Shown here piece by piece: positions 1 to 9,123 of a DNA stretch of 64,000 nt (position 1 is its first letter; the number at the start of each line of letters is the position of its first letter). The stretch is from Paenibacillus sacheonensis. GTDB lineage: Bacteria > Bacillota > Bacilli > Paenibacillales > Paenibacillaceae. Location: the NCBI RefSeq assembly GCF_009909195.1, contig NZ_JAAAMU010000017.1, positions 62,001 through 126,000 of the forward strand. The letters are read 5' to 3'. The notes beneath the pieces were generated by a model. The model made no database searches and had not been told where the DNA came from. It worked only from the letters and a program-made list of their open reading frames with translations. The position numbers and the translations under genes were made by a program.

Positions 1-1012
1 GCAGCGTGATGCCCGTTACGGGAAGCATGCCGATGACGACGCCGATATTGATGAAGACTTGAACGGCTACGATGCCGATGATACCGACCGCGAGCAGGCT
101 GCCGAACGTGTCCGGAGCTGCAATGGCAGTGCGCATGCCGCGCCATAATAAAATGCCGAACAGCAGGATGATCGCCGCTCCGCCGATAAAGCCGAGCTCC
201 TCCGAAAGAATCGAAAAGATGAAATCGGTCTGGGGCTCAGGCAAGTAATTGAATTTCTGGCGGCTCATGCCGAGGCCGAGGCCGACGAGACCGCCCGGTC
301 CGATCGCGTACAGCGATTGAATCGATTGATAGCCGGCGCCGAGCGGATCCGCCCACGGATCGAGAAAGGCCGTGATCCGCTGCAGCCGGTATGGCGCGGC
401 CGCAATAAGGCCGACGAGGCCGGCGACACCGACCAGCGCGAGCGAGCCGAGATGGCGGATGCGCGCGCCCGCCGTATAAATGATGAGCAGCGAGGCGCCG
501 ATCATGACGGCCCCCGTTCCGAGATCCGGCTGCAGCATGATGAGGCCGAATGCCAGCCCGAGAATGCCGAGCGGGGGCAGAAGACCTTTGGTGAACTGCG
601 TGACGGCCTGCTGCTTCTCGGAAAGCAGTTTCGCTAGAAAGATCACCATGGCCAGCTTCATGAATTCAGACGGCTGGATGCCGAAGGAGCTGATGCCGAG
701 CCAGCTGCGGGCGCCGCCGCGAACGACCCCGATGCCCGGAATCAGTACGATCAACAGCATGCCGAAGCAAATAAACAGGCCGTATTTCGCCCACTTCTTC
801 CAAATCCAATAATCCGCGTTCATCGTGGCGACCATCGCCCCGATCCCCAGCGCGGCAAAGAGCAGCTGGCGCTTCACGTAATAGAACTTGTCCCCAAAAT
901 CATGAAACGCCAAAACGGCGCTGGCGCTGTACACCATGACGAGACCGATGGAGAGAATGAGCAGGATCGAAATAATCATCCACATGTCCGGGGCGGACCT
1001 GGCTTTGGCCAT
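1..1012 (-). CDS. spoVE: SpoVE/FtsW lipid II polymerase (SEDS family), 3' end outside window
   Basis: SEDS-family glycosyltransferase that polymerises lipid II with a partner class B PBP. The visible part (about 337 codons) starts with ATG at 1012 after a GAGGTG ribosome site and shows several hydrophobic helices. It also has the FtsW/RodA/SpoVE signature stretch containing GLGLGMSRQKFNYLPEPQTD followed by FIFSILSEELGF. It is the gene directly after murD, where B. subtilis has the sporulation paralogue spoVE, so position favours SpoVE over FtsW. The C-terminus runs off the left edge. SpoVD, its likely partner transpeptidase in cortex synthesis, is encoded in the same cluster. Confidence 0.93.
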   Translation of the reverse strand, partial: MAKARSAPDMWMIISILLILSIGLVMVYSASAVLAFHDFGDKFYYVKRQLLFAALGIGAMVATMNADYWIWKKWAKYGLFICFGMLLIVLIPGIGVVRGGARSWLGISSFGIQPSEFMKLAMVIFLAKLLSEKQQAVTQFTKGLLPPLGILGLAFGLIMLQPDLGTGAVMIGASLLIIYTAGARIRHLGSLALVGVAGLVGLIAAAPYRLQRITAFLDPWADPLGAGYQSIQSLYAIGPGGLVGLGLGMSRQKFNYLPEPQTDFIFSILSEELGFIGGAAIILLFGILLWRGMRTAIAAPDTFGSLLAVGIIGIVAVQVFINIGVVIGMLPVTGITL

Positions 1013-1036
1013 ATATCGAACACCTCTTGCAAGCTG

Positions 1037-1059
1037 AAGTAGGGACATGCCCCCTACTT
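1037..1059 (-). other. Small hairpin at the murD-spoVE junction
   Basis: Inverted repeat AAGTAGGG / CCCTACTT with a short loop. It overlaps the murD stop codon and ends shortly before the spoVE ribosome site. No T-run follows it, so it is not a typical terminator. It could slow 3' decay of upstream mRNA or modulate spoVE translation; this is inference. Confidence 0.4.
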
Positions 1060-2494
1060 ACAAGTTATGCGCCGATTGCTTAAACATTCGCCCTCGCGTC
1101 TCGTAGGATGTAAACATGTCCCAGCTCGCGCAGGCCGGCGACAGCAGGACGATATCGCCCGGCTCCGCAAGGCCTGCCGCTTCTTGGACCGCAAGGCGCA
1201 GGGTGCTCTCGGCATCCTCCTCAGGTTCGACTACTTTGACGGCCGTTAAACCTGCCTTGCCCGCGACCGCCGCGATCTTGGCGCGCGTCTCGCCGAGCGA
1301 GACGACCGCTTTCACCTGGTCGCGGAAATGCGGCAGCAGCTCCATGTAGTCCGATCCGCGGTCAAGACCGCCCGCGACCAGCACGATTCGCGGCGGCAGC
1401 GAGCGCAGCGCGATGATGGTAGCCGTAGGGTTCGTCGCTTTGGAATCGTTGTAATAGGCCACGCCGTCGCGTTCGCGAACGTACTCGAGCCGGTGCTCGA
1501 ATCCGCGGAACTCCCGGAGCGGTTCCGTCAACGAGCCTGCCGAAGCGCCGGCCGCAAGGCAAGCCGCGATCGCGGCCATCGCGTTCGCCGCATTGTGGCG
1601 GCCCGGAATGCCGAGCTCCGCGACGCCGATAATGACGCGTTCGCCGCCTTCCTTATCGCGCCAAACGATATTGCGCACGGCGTCTCCGATCGGCGCGCTC
1701 AGTTCCGCCGGATAAGCCGGGGTCACGCATAGGCCGTAAGGCAGCTCTTCGGTCACCGAAAACGGGATGATGCTCGCTTGCAGCTTGCCCGAATTCATCA
1801 GATCCCGGCATACGGGGTCATCGGCATTCAGCACGGCGATGTCGTCCTTCGTCTGGTTGGCGAACAGCTTGGCCTTGGACGCGATGTAATCCTCCATGCC
1901 GCCATGATAATCCAAATGCGTCTCCACGATGTTGAGCAGCAGCGCGATTCGCGGCCGGAAATCGGTCGTGCCCTTCAGCTGGAAGCTGCTGAGCTCCGCC
2001 ACGATCCAATTGTCCGCTTCTGCGATCTGAGCGGCTTCGCACAGCGGCGTGCCGATATTGCCCGCTACCATCGGCTTCAAGCCGGCCGCCTCCATCATTT
2101 CCCCGATCCAGGACGTCGTCGTCGTCTTGCCGTTCGAGCCCGTAATGCCGATAATCGGGGCCGGCGACAGCAAGTAGGCGACCTCGACTTCCGTAACGAC
2201 CTCAATCCCTTGCTCCAAGGCCTGCATGACCGGCGGCGACGTGTACGGGATACCCGGGTTTTTGACGACCAGCGCCGTGTCCGGCCCGATCAGATCATCC
2301 GGATGACCGCCGCAAATAACAGAAACGCCCAAAGCGTCCAGTTCGTCCGCTTCGGGGCTCGATTGACGGTCCTTCTTATCATTGACGGTGACGACCGCGC
2401 CGAGCTTGTGGAACAGCTTCGCGACGCTGACCCCGCTTCTGGCCAAGCCCAATACGACAACCTGCTGATCCTTGTATAAGGATGGGTGTTTCAT
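1058..2494 (-). CDS. murD: UDP-N-acetylmuramoyl-L-alanine--D-glutamate ligase
   Basis: Cytoplasmic Mur ligase that adds D-Glu to UDP-MurNAc-L-Ala using ATP. About 478 residues, normal for MurD. N-terminal Rossmann part VLGLARSG, then the ATP P-loop GITGSNGKTTTT near residue 116, HLDYHGGMEDY, GRHNAANAMAA and the C-terminal YNDSKATNPTAT motif. The ATG at 2494 was chosen because AAGGAG lies 7 bases upstream. A longer in-frame reading to 2578 would translate part of a non-coding repeat and has no ribosome site. The gene is separated from mraY by an unusually long 587-bp gap but sits tightly before spoVE. Confidence 0.96.
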   Translation of the reverse strand: MKHPSLYKDQQVVVLGLARSGVSVAKLFHKLGAVVTVNDKKDRQSSPEADELDALGVSVICGGHPDDLIGPDTALVVKNPGIPYTSPPVMQALEQGIEVVTEVEVAYLLSPAPIIGITGSNGKTTTTSWIGEMMEAAGLKPMVAGNIGTPLCEAAQIAEADNWIVAELSSFQLKGTTDFRPRIALLLNIVETHLDYHGGMEDYIASKAKLFANQTKDDIAVLNADDPVCRDLMNSGKLQASIIPFSVTEELPYGLCVTPAYPAELSAPIGDAVRNIVWRDKEGGERVIIGVAELGIPGRHNAANAMAAIAACLAAGASAGSLTEPLREFRGFEHRLEYVRERDGVAYYNDSKATNPTATIIALRSLPPRIVLVAGGLDRGSDYMELLPHFRDQVKAVVSLGETRAKIAAVAGKAGLTAVKVVEPEEDAESTLRLAVQEAAGLAEPGDIVLLSPACASWDMFTSYETRGRMFKQSAHNL

Positions 2495-3081
2495 AGGTTC
2501 ACTCCTTATGATCCTCTCGAGAGGGTGCCGAGGGCGCTGCCCTCCGGACTCCCGATTAAATATAATATTTACAATCATAGGGCCATCCCCCTAAGTCCCC
2601 CTTGGAAAGGGGGATTCCAAGGGTTCCACCCTCTGGACACCCGGATGGGGTAACGCTGGCGATTTAGAGGTGCTCCTATTCTACTGCAGCGTAGGATCGA
2701 TTGTCCCTGCGGGACAAACTTCCATTTTGGTGCGCCCGGGTTACCTGTTGGACTGCGTTCGGAGTAACGTTAGGACAACAGAGACGCTCGGGCAACTGCC
2801 ATTGTTGGTTTGCCCGCTTTCGTCCCTTTCGGGACACGCTTTCAGTTTGATGGCCGAAGTTAGTTTGTCGGCGGCTGCTCCGCCTTATTCCTTGGCGGAA
2901 CGGTTTTAAGCTTGGTGAAAAGGAGCGACCGGAGGTCGGTATGGAGTCGGAGCAGCGTCAGCGTTCGCCTTTGTAGTCAGACTTCTACCTCTTCTTACTT
3001 AGATAATCAAAGAAGTCTGAACTACAACAGCGAGCGTAGACCCATACCGACCGCAGGGAGCCGCCTTTATCACCTATTATT
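2495..3081. repeat. Non-coding intergenic repeat element between mraY and murD
   Basis: A 587-bp gap inside an otherwise tightly packed cluster, with no credible gene on either strand. It holds GC-rich short hairpin modules: CCCCCTAAGTCCCCCTT followed by AAGGGGGA near 2590, and two copies of a GTCC...GGACA hairpin followed by CTTYCA at about 2703 and 2822, 119 bp apart. A long imperfect inverted repeat (2934-3052) completes it. The same modules recur at 59909-60410, including an equal 65-base spacing from GGATGG to the GTCC hairpin, so this is a dispersed repeat family. Function unknown. Confidence 0.75.
2934..3052. repeat. Long imperfect inverted repeat (hairpin element)
   Basis: Outer arms GGTCGGTATGG (2934-2944) and CCATACCGACC (3042-3052) are perfectly complementary. 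Inner arms TTGTAGTCAGACTTCT (2971-2986) and AGAAGTCTGAACTACAA (3011-3027) pair with one bulged base. Between them the arms are partly complementary, and a 24-base A/T-rich loop closes the structure. The total span is about 119 bp. It is too long for a simple terminator and lacks a T-run; it could be a structured leader RNA or a MITE-like remnant. Confidence 0.7.
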
Positions 3082-4038
3082 TTATCTTCCCAGGAAGACG
3101 CCGGCCGCCGCGAACACGATGCCGACGAACCAGAAGACGGTGACGACCTTCCACTCGCTCCAGCCGGACAGCTCGAAGTGATGGTGGATCGGGCTCATCT
3201 TGAAGATCCGCTTGCCGCGGAGCTTGAACGAGCCGACTTGCAGGATAACCGATAGCATTTCCAGTACGAAGACGCCGCCGATAACGACGAGCAATAATTC
3301 CGTCTTGGTCAAAATCGCGACCGCCGCCATGCCGCCGCCGATGCCGAGCGACCCCGAGTCGCCCATGAACACTTTGGCCGGATGCGCGTTGAAGACCAGG
3401 AAGCCGAGCAGCGCGCCGATCATCGTGGCCGAGAAGATCGCCGATTCGTGCTCGCTGGCATGCAGCGCCAGAATCGTGAAGGCCGTGAACGCGACAGCGC
3501 CTGTCCCGCCCAATAAGCCGTCCACGCCGTCGGTGAAGTTGACGGCGTTCGACGTGCCGAACAGCATGATGACCACGAACGGATAATAAAACCAGCCGAA
3601 ATCGAGCTCCGCCGAGGTGCCGGGAATGCCGATGACGGTGCTATGATGCATCTGATGCAGTAAGACGCAGATCATGACCGAGAACAGCAGCTGCCCGAAC
3701 AGTTTCTGGGATGCCGTCAGGCCAAGCGAGCGTTTGAAGGCGATTTTGATGTAATCGTCGAGAAACCCGACTAAGCCGAAGCCGAGGCACGCGATAAGCA
3801 GCACCCAGAACTCGTTCGTCTTATCGGAAAATTTCAAGAAAGCGAGCAGCACCGCCAGCAGAATGATGATGCCGCCCATCGTCGGCGTGCCGGTTTTCTT
3901 CAGATGGCTCTGAGGACCGTCGGTTCGAATCTGCTGACCGAACTTCAGCCGTCTCAGCAGTGGAATGAACAAAGGTCCGAATAAGACCGCAAGCATGAAT
4001 GAAGCGCCGATTGACAGAAGAATGACCTTAACGTCCAT
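3082..4038 (-). CDS. mraY: Phospho-N-acetylmuramoyl-pentapeptide-transferase
   Basis: Integral membrane enzyme that transfers phospho-MurNAc-pentapeptide to undecaprenyl phosphate, forming lipid I. 318 residues, about ten hydrophobic segments. Diagnostic motifs are visible: FLDDYIK (the DDxxD-type site), NFTDGVDGLLGG, MGDSGSLGIGGG and the SPIHHHFE loop. ATG start at 4038 with GAGGTGGA just upstream. Its start is 9 bp from the murF stop, so translation is probably coupled to murF. Confidence 0.97.
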   Translation of the reverse strand: MDVKVILLSIGASFMLAVLFGPLFIPLLRRLKFGQQIRTDGPQSHLKKTGTPTMGGIIILLAVLLAFLKFSDKTNEFWVLLIACLGFGLVGFLDDYIKIAFKRSLGLTASQKLFGQLLFSVMICVLLHQMHHSTVIGIPGTSAELDFGWFYYPFVVIMLFGTSNAVNFTDGVDGLLGGTGAVAFTAFTILALHASEHESAIFSATMIGALLGFLVFNAHPAKVFMGDSGSLGIGGGMAAVAILTKTELLLVVIGGVFVLEMLSVILQVGSFKLRGKRIFKMSPIHHHFELSGWSEWKVVTVFWFVGIVFAAAGVFLGR

Positions 4039-4047
4039 GTTCCACCT

Positions 4048-5454
4048 CTACCCCCGCTGCAGCGCATGGACGACTTCTTCCATGCGCATGCCGCGTGATC
4101 CTTTCACCAATACGAGATCCTCCGGCTCGACCCGAGCCAGAAGCCACGCTGTTAATAGTGCTTTATCATCGAATGCGCGAACCCTTACTTCATCGCCGGC
4201 ATCCCCAAAATGTTTCGCGGCCTCGGTTGCGGTATGCTGCGACAGCGCGCCGAAGGTAAACACGCCATCCGCCTTCTCGGGCGTCACATACGCGCCGATG
4301 TCCCCGTGCATCTTGGTCTCCTCGGGTCCAAGCTCCAGCATGTCGCCGAGCACGAGCCATTTGCGCCGGTAACCGCGGAGGCTGGCGACGAGATCGATCG
4401 CGGCGCGGACCGAAGTCGGGCTGGCGTTGTAGGCGTCGTTCAGTACCAGAGCGCCGTTATGGGCGCGTCCGGGTTCGATGCGCATGGCCGTCAGCTTCAA
4501 TCGCTCGAAGCGCTCGCGAATAGCGGAGGCGGGCACGCCGAGCTTCTTCGCCGCGGCGATAGCCGCCAACGCATTCGATACGTTATGCCTGCCCGCGACC
4601 GGCAGCTCGACGCGCTGCAGCGCTTCGTCGTCCTTCACGCCGAACTGCGACGAGGTCGCGTCCACTCGGATATTGTCCGCCACCCAGCGGCTGCCGTCCT
4701 GCAGGCCGAAGGTCTGGACATCGACGCCTTCCGGCAGTCGCGCCGTGCGGATGCCTTCATGCAGCAGCGGTTCGTCGCCATTAATGAGCAGCAAGCCGCC
4801 TGGGCGGAGGCCGGCAACGATCTCCAGCTTCGCCTGGGCGATCCCGGCCCGCGAGCCGAGCTGTTCCATATGCGACTCCCCGATGTTCGTGATGATGGCA
4901 ACGTCCGGTTTGGCGAGACGCGTCAAGAAATCGATCTCGCCGAATTCGCTCATGCCCATCTCCAGTACGACGGCATCGAAGCTTTCGTCCAGCTCCAGCA
5001 CCGTCAGCGGCAAACCGATGTGATTATTCAGATTGCCCTCCGTCTTATGTACACGGTAAGAGCCCGATAGCAGCGCTGCCACCATGTCCTTCGTCGTCGT
5101 CTTGCCGTTGCTGCCCGTAACGCCTATTACGCGCAGATCAAGCTCGTCGCGGTAATTCGCAGCAAGCTGCTGCAACGCCGCTACCGAGTCGTCAACGAGA
5201 ATAAGCGGCGCATCCGACAACGCGTCCGGCACCGCTCGGCTCCGTTCCCACAAAGATCCGCCGGCGCCGTCCGCCAAAGCGCCCTCGACAAACGCATGGC
5301 CGTCCACCCGTTCGCCTTGAATCGGAACGAACAGCATCCCGGGCTTCATCGTTCTCGTATTAATGGAGACGCCTTCGATCGCGGCGCCGCCATTATCGTT
5401 CAACATCGTGCCGCCGCATAGGGCGGCAATCGCATTCAATGGTCGTATAATCAC
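4048..5454 (-). CDS. murF: UDP-MurNAc-tripeptide--D-alanyl-D-alanine ligase
   Basis: Mur ligase that adds D-Ala-D-Ala to complete the UDP-MurNAc-pentapeptide. 468 residues, with the P-loop GVTGSNGKTTTKDM near residue 110, the NIGESHMEQLGS stretch, GRHNVSNALAAIAA, and the C-terminal LNDAYNASPTS plus VLGDMLELG motifs typical of MurF. It starts with GTG at 5454, supported by AAGGAG nine bases upstream. The GTG shares its first base with the last base of the murE TAG stop, so the two genes are translationally coupled. Confidence 0.96.
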   Translation of the reverse strand: MIIRPLNAIAALCGGTMLNDNGGAAIEGVSINTRTMKPGMLFVPIQGERVDGHAFVEGALADGAGGSLWERSRAVPDALSDAPLILVDDSVAALQQLAANYRDELDLRVIGVTGSNGKTTTKDMVAALLSGSYRVHKTEGNLNNHIGLPLTVLELDESFDAVVLEMGMSEFGEIDFLTRLAKPDVAIITNIGESHMEQLGSRAGIAQAKLEIVAGLRPGGLLLINGDEPLLHEGIRTARLPEGVDVQTFGLQDGSRWVADNIRVDATSSQFGVKDDEALQRVELPVAGRHNVSNALAAIAAAKKLGVPASAIRERFERLKLTAMRIEPGRAHNGALVLNDAYNASPTSVRAAIDLVASLRGYRRKWLVLGDMLELGPEETKMHGDIGAYVTPEKADGVFTFGALSQHTATEAAKHFGDAGDEVRVRAFDDKALLTAWLLARVEPEDLVLVKGSRGMRMEEVVHALQRG

Positions 5455-6944
5455 TATGAAAGACTCCTTATCGCTTCTTTGGCCACTTCCCGGTCATCAA
5501 AGTCGTATTTGACGCCGCCTATGTCCTGATAGGTTTCATGGCCCTTCCCCGCAATTAATACTACATCGTCGCGGCGCGCCATTTCAACCGCTTTTTGAAT
5601 CGCGGCGCGGCGGTCGGCAAGCAGCTCGTAACGGTCGTTCGGCACGTTGTCGCGCAGCAGCCCCGCTTCCACGTCGTCCAGGATCCGAAGCGGATCCTCC
5701 GTGCGCGGATTATCGGAGGTGATGAAGCTGTAATCCGCGTATTTGGCCGAGATGCTGCCCATCAGCGGACGTTTCGTCCGGTCGCGGTCCCCGCCGCAGC
5801 CGAACACGCAGATGACCCGGCCCTCTGCGAACTCCTTCACCGCTTTGAGCACGTTCTCCAAGCCGTCCGGCGTATGCGCGTAATCGACGATGACGGCGAA
5901 CGGCTGACCGGCATTCACGGCCTCTACCCGCCCCGGCACGCCGGGAAGCGCTTCGAGACTCGCTTTGACCTGGCGGAGCGGGATGCCTTCGATAAGCGCC
6001 GCGCAAGCCGCTCCGAGCGCATTATAGACGTTGTATTTACCGGCCATCCGTAACGTTATATCGGCAGCGCCGGCAAACGATTCAACATGGAAAGACGTTC
6101 CTTGCGCGGTGATGCGCACATTCGTCGCCCGCACGTCCGCATCGCGGTCCAATCCGTAGGTCACGACTTCCGCGGCCGTCGCGTCGGCGTAACCCGGAGA
6201 AGCCGGGTCATCCGCGTTCAACACGGCGAACAGCCGATCCTCCGGCGATTCCGAGAAGGCATTGCCGAGCCTACTGAATAGCAGCGCCTTTGCCGCCGCA
6301 TATCGTTCCATCGTCTCATGATAGTCCAGATGGTCCTGAGTCAGGTTGGTGAATATGGCCGTCCGATACCGGCAGCCTTTCACCCTGCCCTGCTCCAGCG
6401 CATGAGAGGATACTTCCATTACGCAGTAATCGGTGCCGGAATTCGCCATCGCATGCAAGGAACGCTGCAAATCCAGCGCCTCCGGCGTCGTGCCCGACAT
6501 CGGATAGGCACGGCCGGCATACCGCATCTCGACGGTTCCGATCACGCCCGGCGAATGGCCGGCATCCCGCAATATTCGCTCGATCAAATAAGTCGTCGTC
6601 GTCTTGCCGTTCGTTCCCGTGACGCCGATCAGTTTCAATCGGCGGCTCGGCTGGCCGAAGTAATAATCCGAAATGACGGCCATCGCATGCCGGCTGTCCT
6701 TGACGATGATTTGCGGAACCGAGTCCGGCAGGGCCAGCGGCCGCTCCGCAACGACAGCCGCCGCTCCGCTCGCAACGGCTTCGGCGGCAAAATCATGCCC
6801 GTCGACTTTATGGCCGCGCAGGCAAATAAACAAATCCCCCGCGCCGGCTTTTCGGGAATCGATCTCGATTCCCGTGATTTCGGTTTCCCCTTCTCCGAAC
6901 AGGACTGCCGTGAGCAGCAGTGAGGCCAATTGTTCCACCCGCAT
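5454..6944 (-). CDS. murE: UDP-MurNAc-L-Ala-D-Glu--meso-diaminopimelate ligase
   Basis: Mur ligase adding the third residue of the stem peptide. 496 residues with P-loop GVTGTNGKTTTTYLIE, NLTQDHLDYHETMERY, YNVYNALGAACAAL and the specificity loop DNPRTEDP. The DNPR motif is the established signature for meso-diaminopimelate rather than L-lysine, so the cell wall should be of the A1-gamma (meso-DAP) kind. ATG at 6944 preceded by GGGAGGGG. Downstream it overlaps murF by one base. Confidence 0.97.
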   Translation of the reverse strand: MRVEQLASLLLTAVLFGEGETEITGIEIDSRKAGAGDLFICLRGHKVDGHDFAAEAVASGAAAVVAERPLALPDSVPQIIVKDSRHAMAVISDYYFGQPSRRLKLIGVTGTNGKTTTTYLIERILRDAGHSPGVIGTVEMRYAGRAYPMSGTTPEALDLQRSLHAMANSGTDYCVMEVSSHALEQGRVKGCRYRTAIFTNLTQDHLDYHETMERYAAAKALLFSRLGNAFSESPEDRLFAVLNADDPASPGYADATAAEVVTYGLDRDADVRATNVRITAQGTSFHVESFAGAADITLRMAGKYNVYNALGAACAALIEGIPLRQVKASLEALPGVPGRVEAVNAGQPFAVIVDYAHTPDGLENVLKAVKEFAEGRVICVFGCGGDRDRTKRPLMGSISAKYADYSFITSDNPRTEDPLRILDDVEAGLLRDNVPNDRYELLADRRAAIQKAVEMARRDDVVLIAGKGHETYQDIGGVKYDFDDREVAKEAIRSLS

Positions 6945-7051
6945 CGCTTTGGTCCCCTCCCATGAGCAGATCAGGCTGTGCGAGCCGCCGAAGCGGCGGC
7001 AGGCACCATGCGCAGCCTACGCCAACTTACGATTCTCACTACTCATTATAG

Positions 7052-8992
7052 TCAGGGATTTTCGCTTTCATCATCGTCTTTCGCTAAATATATGCGGATG
7101 GTTGACCCTCTGTCGACGCGCGTTCCGGCTGCCGGCGACTGCCGGATGACCGTATCGCCGCTTCCTGCCGAAGAGAGATTGAAGTTCATATTCAAATCTT
7201 CATAGATATCGGATACCGTTTTGCCGATCAGATTTGGAACGACGACGATCGGCGTCTCGCCGTACTTATATTCTTTGTTGATTTGCTTCGTGCTCGGCTG
7301 AACGCCCATGTAAGGCAGCGCGTCAGCTATGATATTGTGTACGATCGGCGCCGCGACGACGCCCCCGAATTGAATGCCCTGCGGGTTATCGACCGCCACG
7401 TACACGACGATCTTCGGATTGTCGGCCGGCGCGAAGCCGATGAACGATACAATATGCTCGTTTGGCGAGTACCGGCCGTTGATGACCTTCTGCGCGGTAC
7501 CCGTTTTGCCGCCGACCCTGTAGCCGTCGATGAACGCGTTGCGCCCCGTGCCTTTGGCGACGACGCTTTCCAGCGCATTGCGCACCGTTGCGCTCGTTTG
7601 TTCGGAGATGACCTTGCGGACGACCTCCGGTTCGACTTTGCTGACGACGTCGCCCGTATCGGGATTGACCCACTGCTTCGCGACATGCGGTTTATAGAGA
7701 GTACCCCCGTTGATCGCCGCCGAAACAGCCGTGATCTGCTGGATCGGCGTGACGGATACGCCTTGGCCGAAGGCCGTCGTCGCCAGCTCGACCGGACCGA
7801 CCTGGCTCATCTTGAACATGATGCCGTTCTCCTCGCCGCCGAGGTCGATGCCCGTTTTCTTGCCGAAGCCGAAGTTTTTAATATACTCGAAAAGTTTATC
7901 TTTGCCAAGCCGGTTGCCCAAGGCCACGAAGCCGGGGTTACAGGAGTTTTGCACGACCTCGAGGAAGGTTTGGCTGCCGTGGCCGCCTTTCTTCCAGCAT
8001 CGCAGGCGCGCGCCGCCGATCTCCACCGCGCCGGGATCGAAGAAGTGATCCTGCGTCAGGTTGACTTTCCCTTCCTCCAATGCTGCCGCGAGCGTAATGA
8101 TCTTGAACGTGGAGCCCGGCTCGTACGTCATCCAAATCGGCAGGTTGCGGTTATAGATCGCCGGATCGACTTCCCTGTATTTGTCGGGATCATAGGAAGG
8201 CCGGCTGGCCATGCCCAAGATTTCCCCATTATTTGGATCCATGGCGATAGCGATAATGTCGTCGGCCTGGAACTTGACCATCGCTTGATCCAGTTCGCGT
8301 TCCATGATCGTCTGGATCTGCTTGTCGATCGTCAGCTCCAGATTGAGCCCGTCCTTGGGCGCCGCATAGGTGTCGGACGAGCCGGGCATCAGATCGCCTT
8401 TCGCATCGGATAAGAACGAGACGTTGCCGTTGATTCCTTGAAGGAGATCATCGTACTTGGCTTCGATGCCGGTCAAGCCTTGATTGTCGATCCCCGTAAA
8501 GCCGAGCACGTGGGAAGCGAAGCTGCCAAGCGGATAATACCGTTTGTTGTCCTCTGCCACCACGATGCCCGGAAGATTCAAGTCTTTGATCTGCTGCGCC
8601 TTCTCGGTCGTGATCTTGCGTCCGCCGGGTTTGATATAAACGATGAGCTGTCTCTTCGTAATCATCGTATATACGCTGTCCTCGGTCATGCCGAGCACGG
8701 CGGACAGCTTGGCCGCCGCGTCGCGGGCATCCTTCACCTGGGCGGGGATCGCCATGATCGTCGGGGAACTAATATTATACGCAAGCAGGCTTCCGTTTCG
8801 GTCCATGATCTCGCCGCGTTTGGCAGCGAATGGAATTTCCCTTCGCCAGGAATCCTCGGCTTTAGCTGCAAGCTCCTCGCCTTTCCACAGCTGTACATAC
8901 CCCAGCCTTCCGGCTAGAAGCCCGAAAGCAAGAACGCCAATGAGAAGCGCCGTGAATAAACGGCGCCTGATCGTTACGCTGGAAACCTTCAC
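7052..8992 (-). CDS. spoVD: Stage V sporulation protein D, class B penicillin-binding protein
   Basis: Membrane-anchored transpeptidase for spore cortex synthesis. 646 residues: a short cytoplasmic N-terminus, one transmembrane helix (about 13-30), a PBP dimerisation domain, then the transpeptidase domain with the active-site tetrad EPGSTFKI (SxxK), NSCNPG (SxN) and GGKTGTAQ (KTGT). A single C-terminal PASTA domain begins at VVVPNLIGKT, as in SpoVD. Starts with GTG at 8992 behind GGAGGG with a 7-base spacer. It is separated from pbpB by a terminator-like hairpin (9067-9093), so sporulation-specific transcription may start in that gap. Confidence 0.93.
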   Translation of the reverse strand: MKVSSVTIRRRLFTALLIGVLAFGLLAGRLGYVQLWKGEELAAKAEDSWRREIPFAAKRGEIMDRNGSLLAYNISSPTIMAIPAQVKDARDAAAKLSAVLGMTEDSVYTMITKRQLIVYIKPGGRKITTEKAQQIKDLNLPGIVVAEDNKRYYPLGSFASHVLGFTGIDNQGLTGIEAKYDDLLQGINGNVSFLSDAKGDLMPGSSDTYAAPKDGLNLELTIDKQIQTIMERELDQAMVKFQADDIIAIAMDPNNGEILGMASRPSYDPDKYREVDPAIYNRNLPIWMTYEPGSTFKIITLAAALEEGKVNLTQDHFFDPGAVEIGGARLRCWKKGGHGSQTFLEVVQNSCNPGFVALGNRLGKDKLFEYIKNFGFGKKTGIDLGGEENGIMFKMSQVGPVELATTAFGQGVSVTPIQQITAVSAAINGGTLYKPHVAKQWVNPDTGDVVSKVEPEVVRKVISEQTSATVRNALESVVAKGTGRNAFIDGYRVGGKTGTAQKVINGRYSPNEHIVSFIGFAPADNPKIVVYVAVDNPQGIQFGGVVAAPIVHNIIADALPYMGVQPSTKQINKEYKYGETPIVVVPNLIGKTVSDIYEDLNMNFNLSSAGSGDTVIRQSPAAGTRVDRGSTIRIYLAKDDDESENP

Positions 8993-9066
8993 GTGTCATC
9001 CCTCCGAACAAGCTCGTAAAACGGGAACGTTCGTCCAACCGTCTCCTAATCCAAGCCTATTCGAAG

Positions 9067-9093
9067 AAAAAGAGGGATAGAACAAGCTATCCC
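9067..9093 (-). terminator. Rho-independent terminator between pbpB and spoVD
   Basis: On the minus strand GGGATAG-CTTGTT-CTATCCC is followed by TCTTTTT. It lies 30 bases downstream of the pbpB stop and about 75 bases upstream of spoVD. It probably limits vegetative read-through from the division genes into the sporulation gene spoVD. Confidence 0.75.
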
Positions 9094-9123
9094 CCGGAAT
9101 GCAAGGCATGGCTTAAACCGTAA

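Noticed and set aside
1037..1059. Intrinsic terminator after murD
   Set aside because: The hairpin has no T-run and overlaps the murD stop; spoVE follows closely with its own ribosome site.
2495..2578. N-terminal extension of murD
   Set aside because: It would translate part of the GC-rich repeat; the ATG at 2494 has an excellent ribosome site and gives the normal MurD start.
2670..3181. Two short plus-strand open frames in the mraY-murD gap
   Set aside because: They run through repeat modules and a hairpin, contain no domain and have no ribosome sites. The second runs into mraY.
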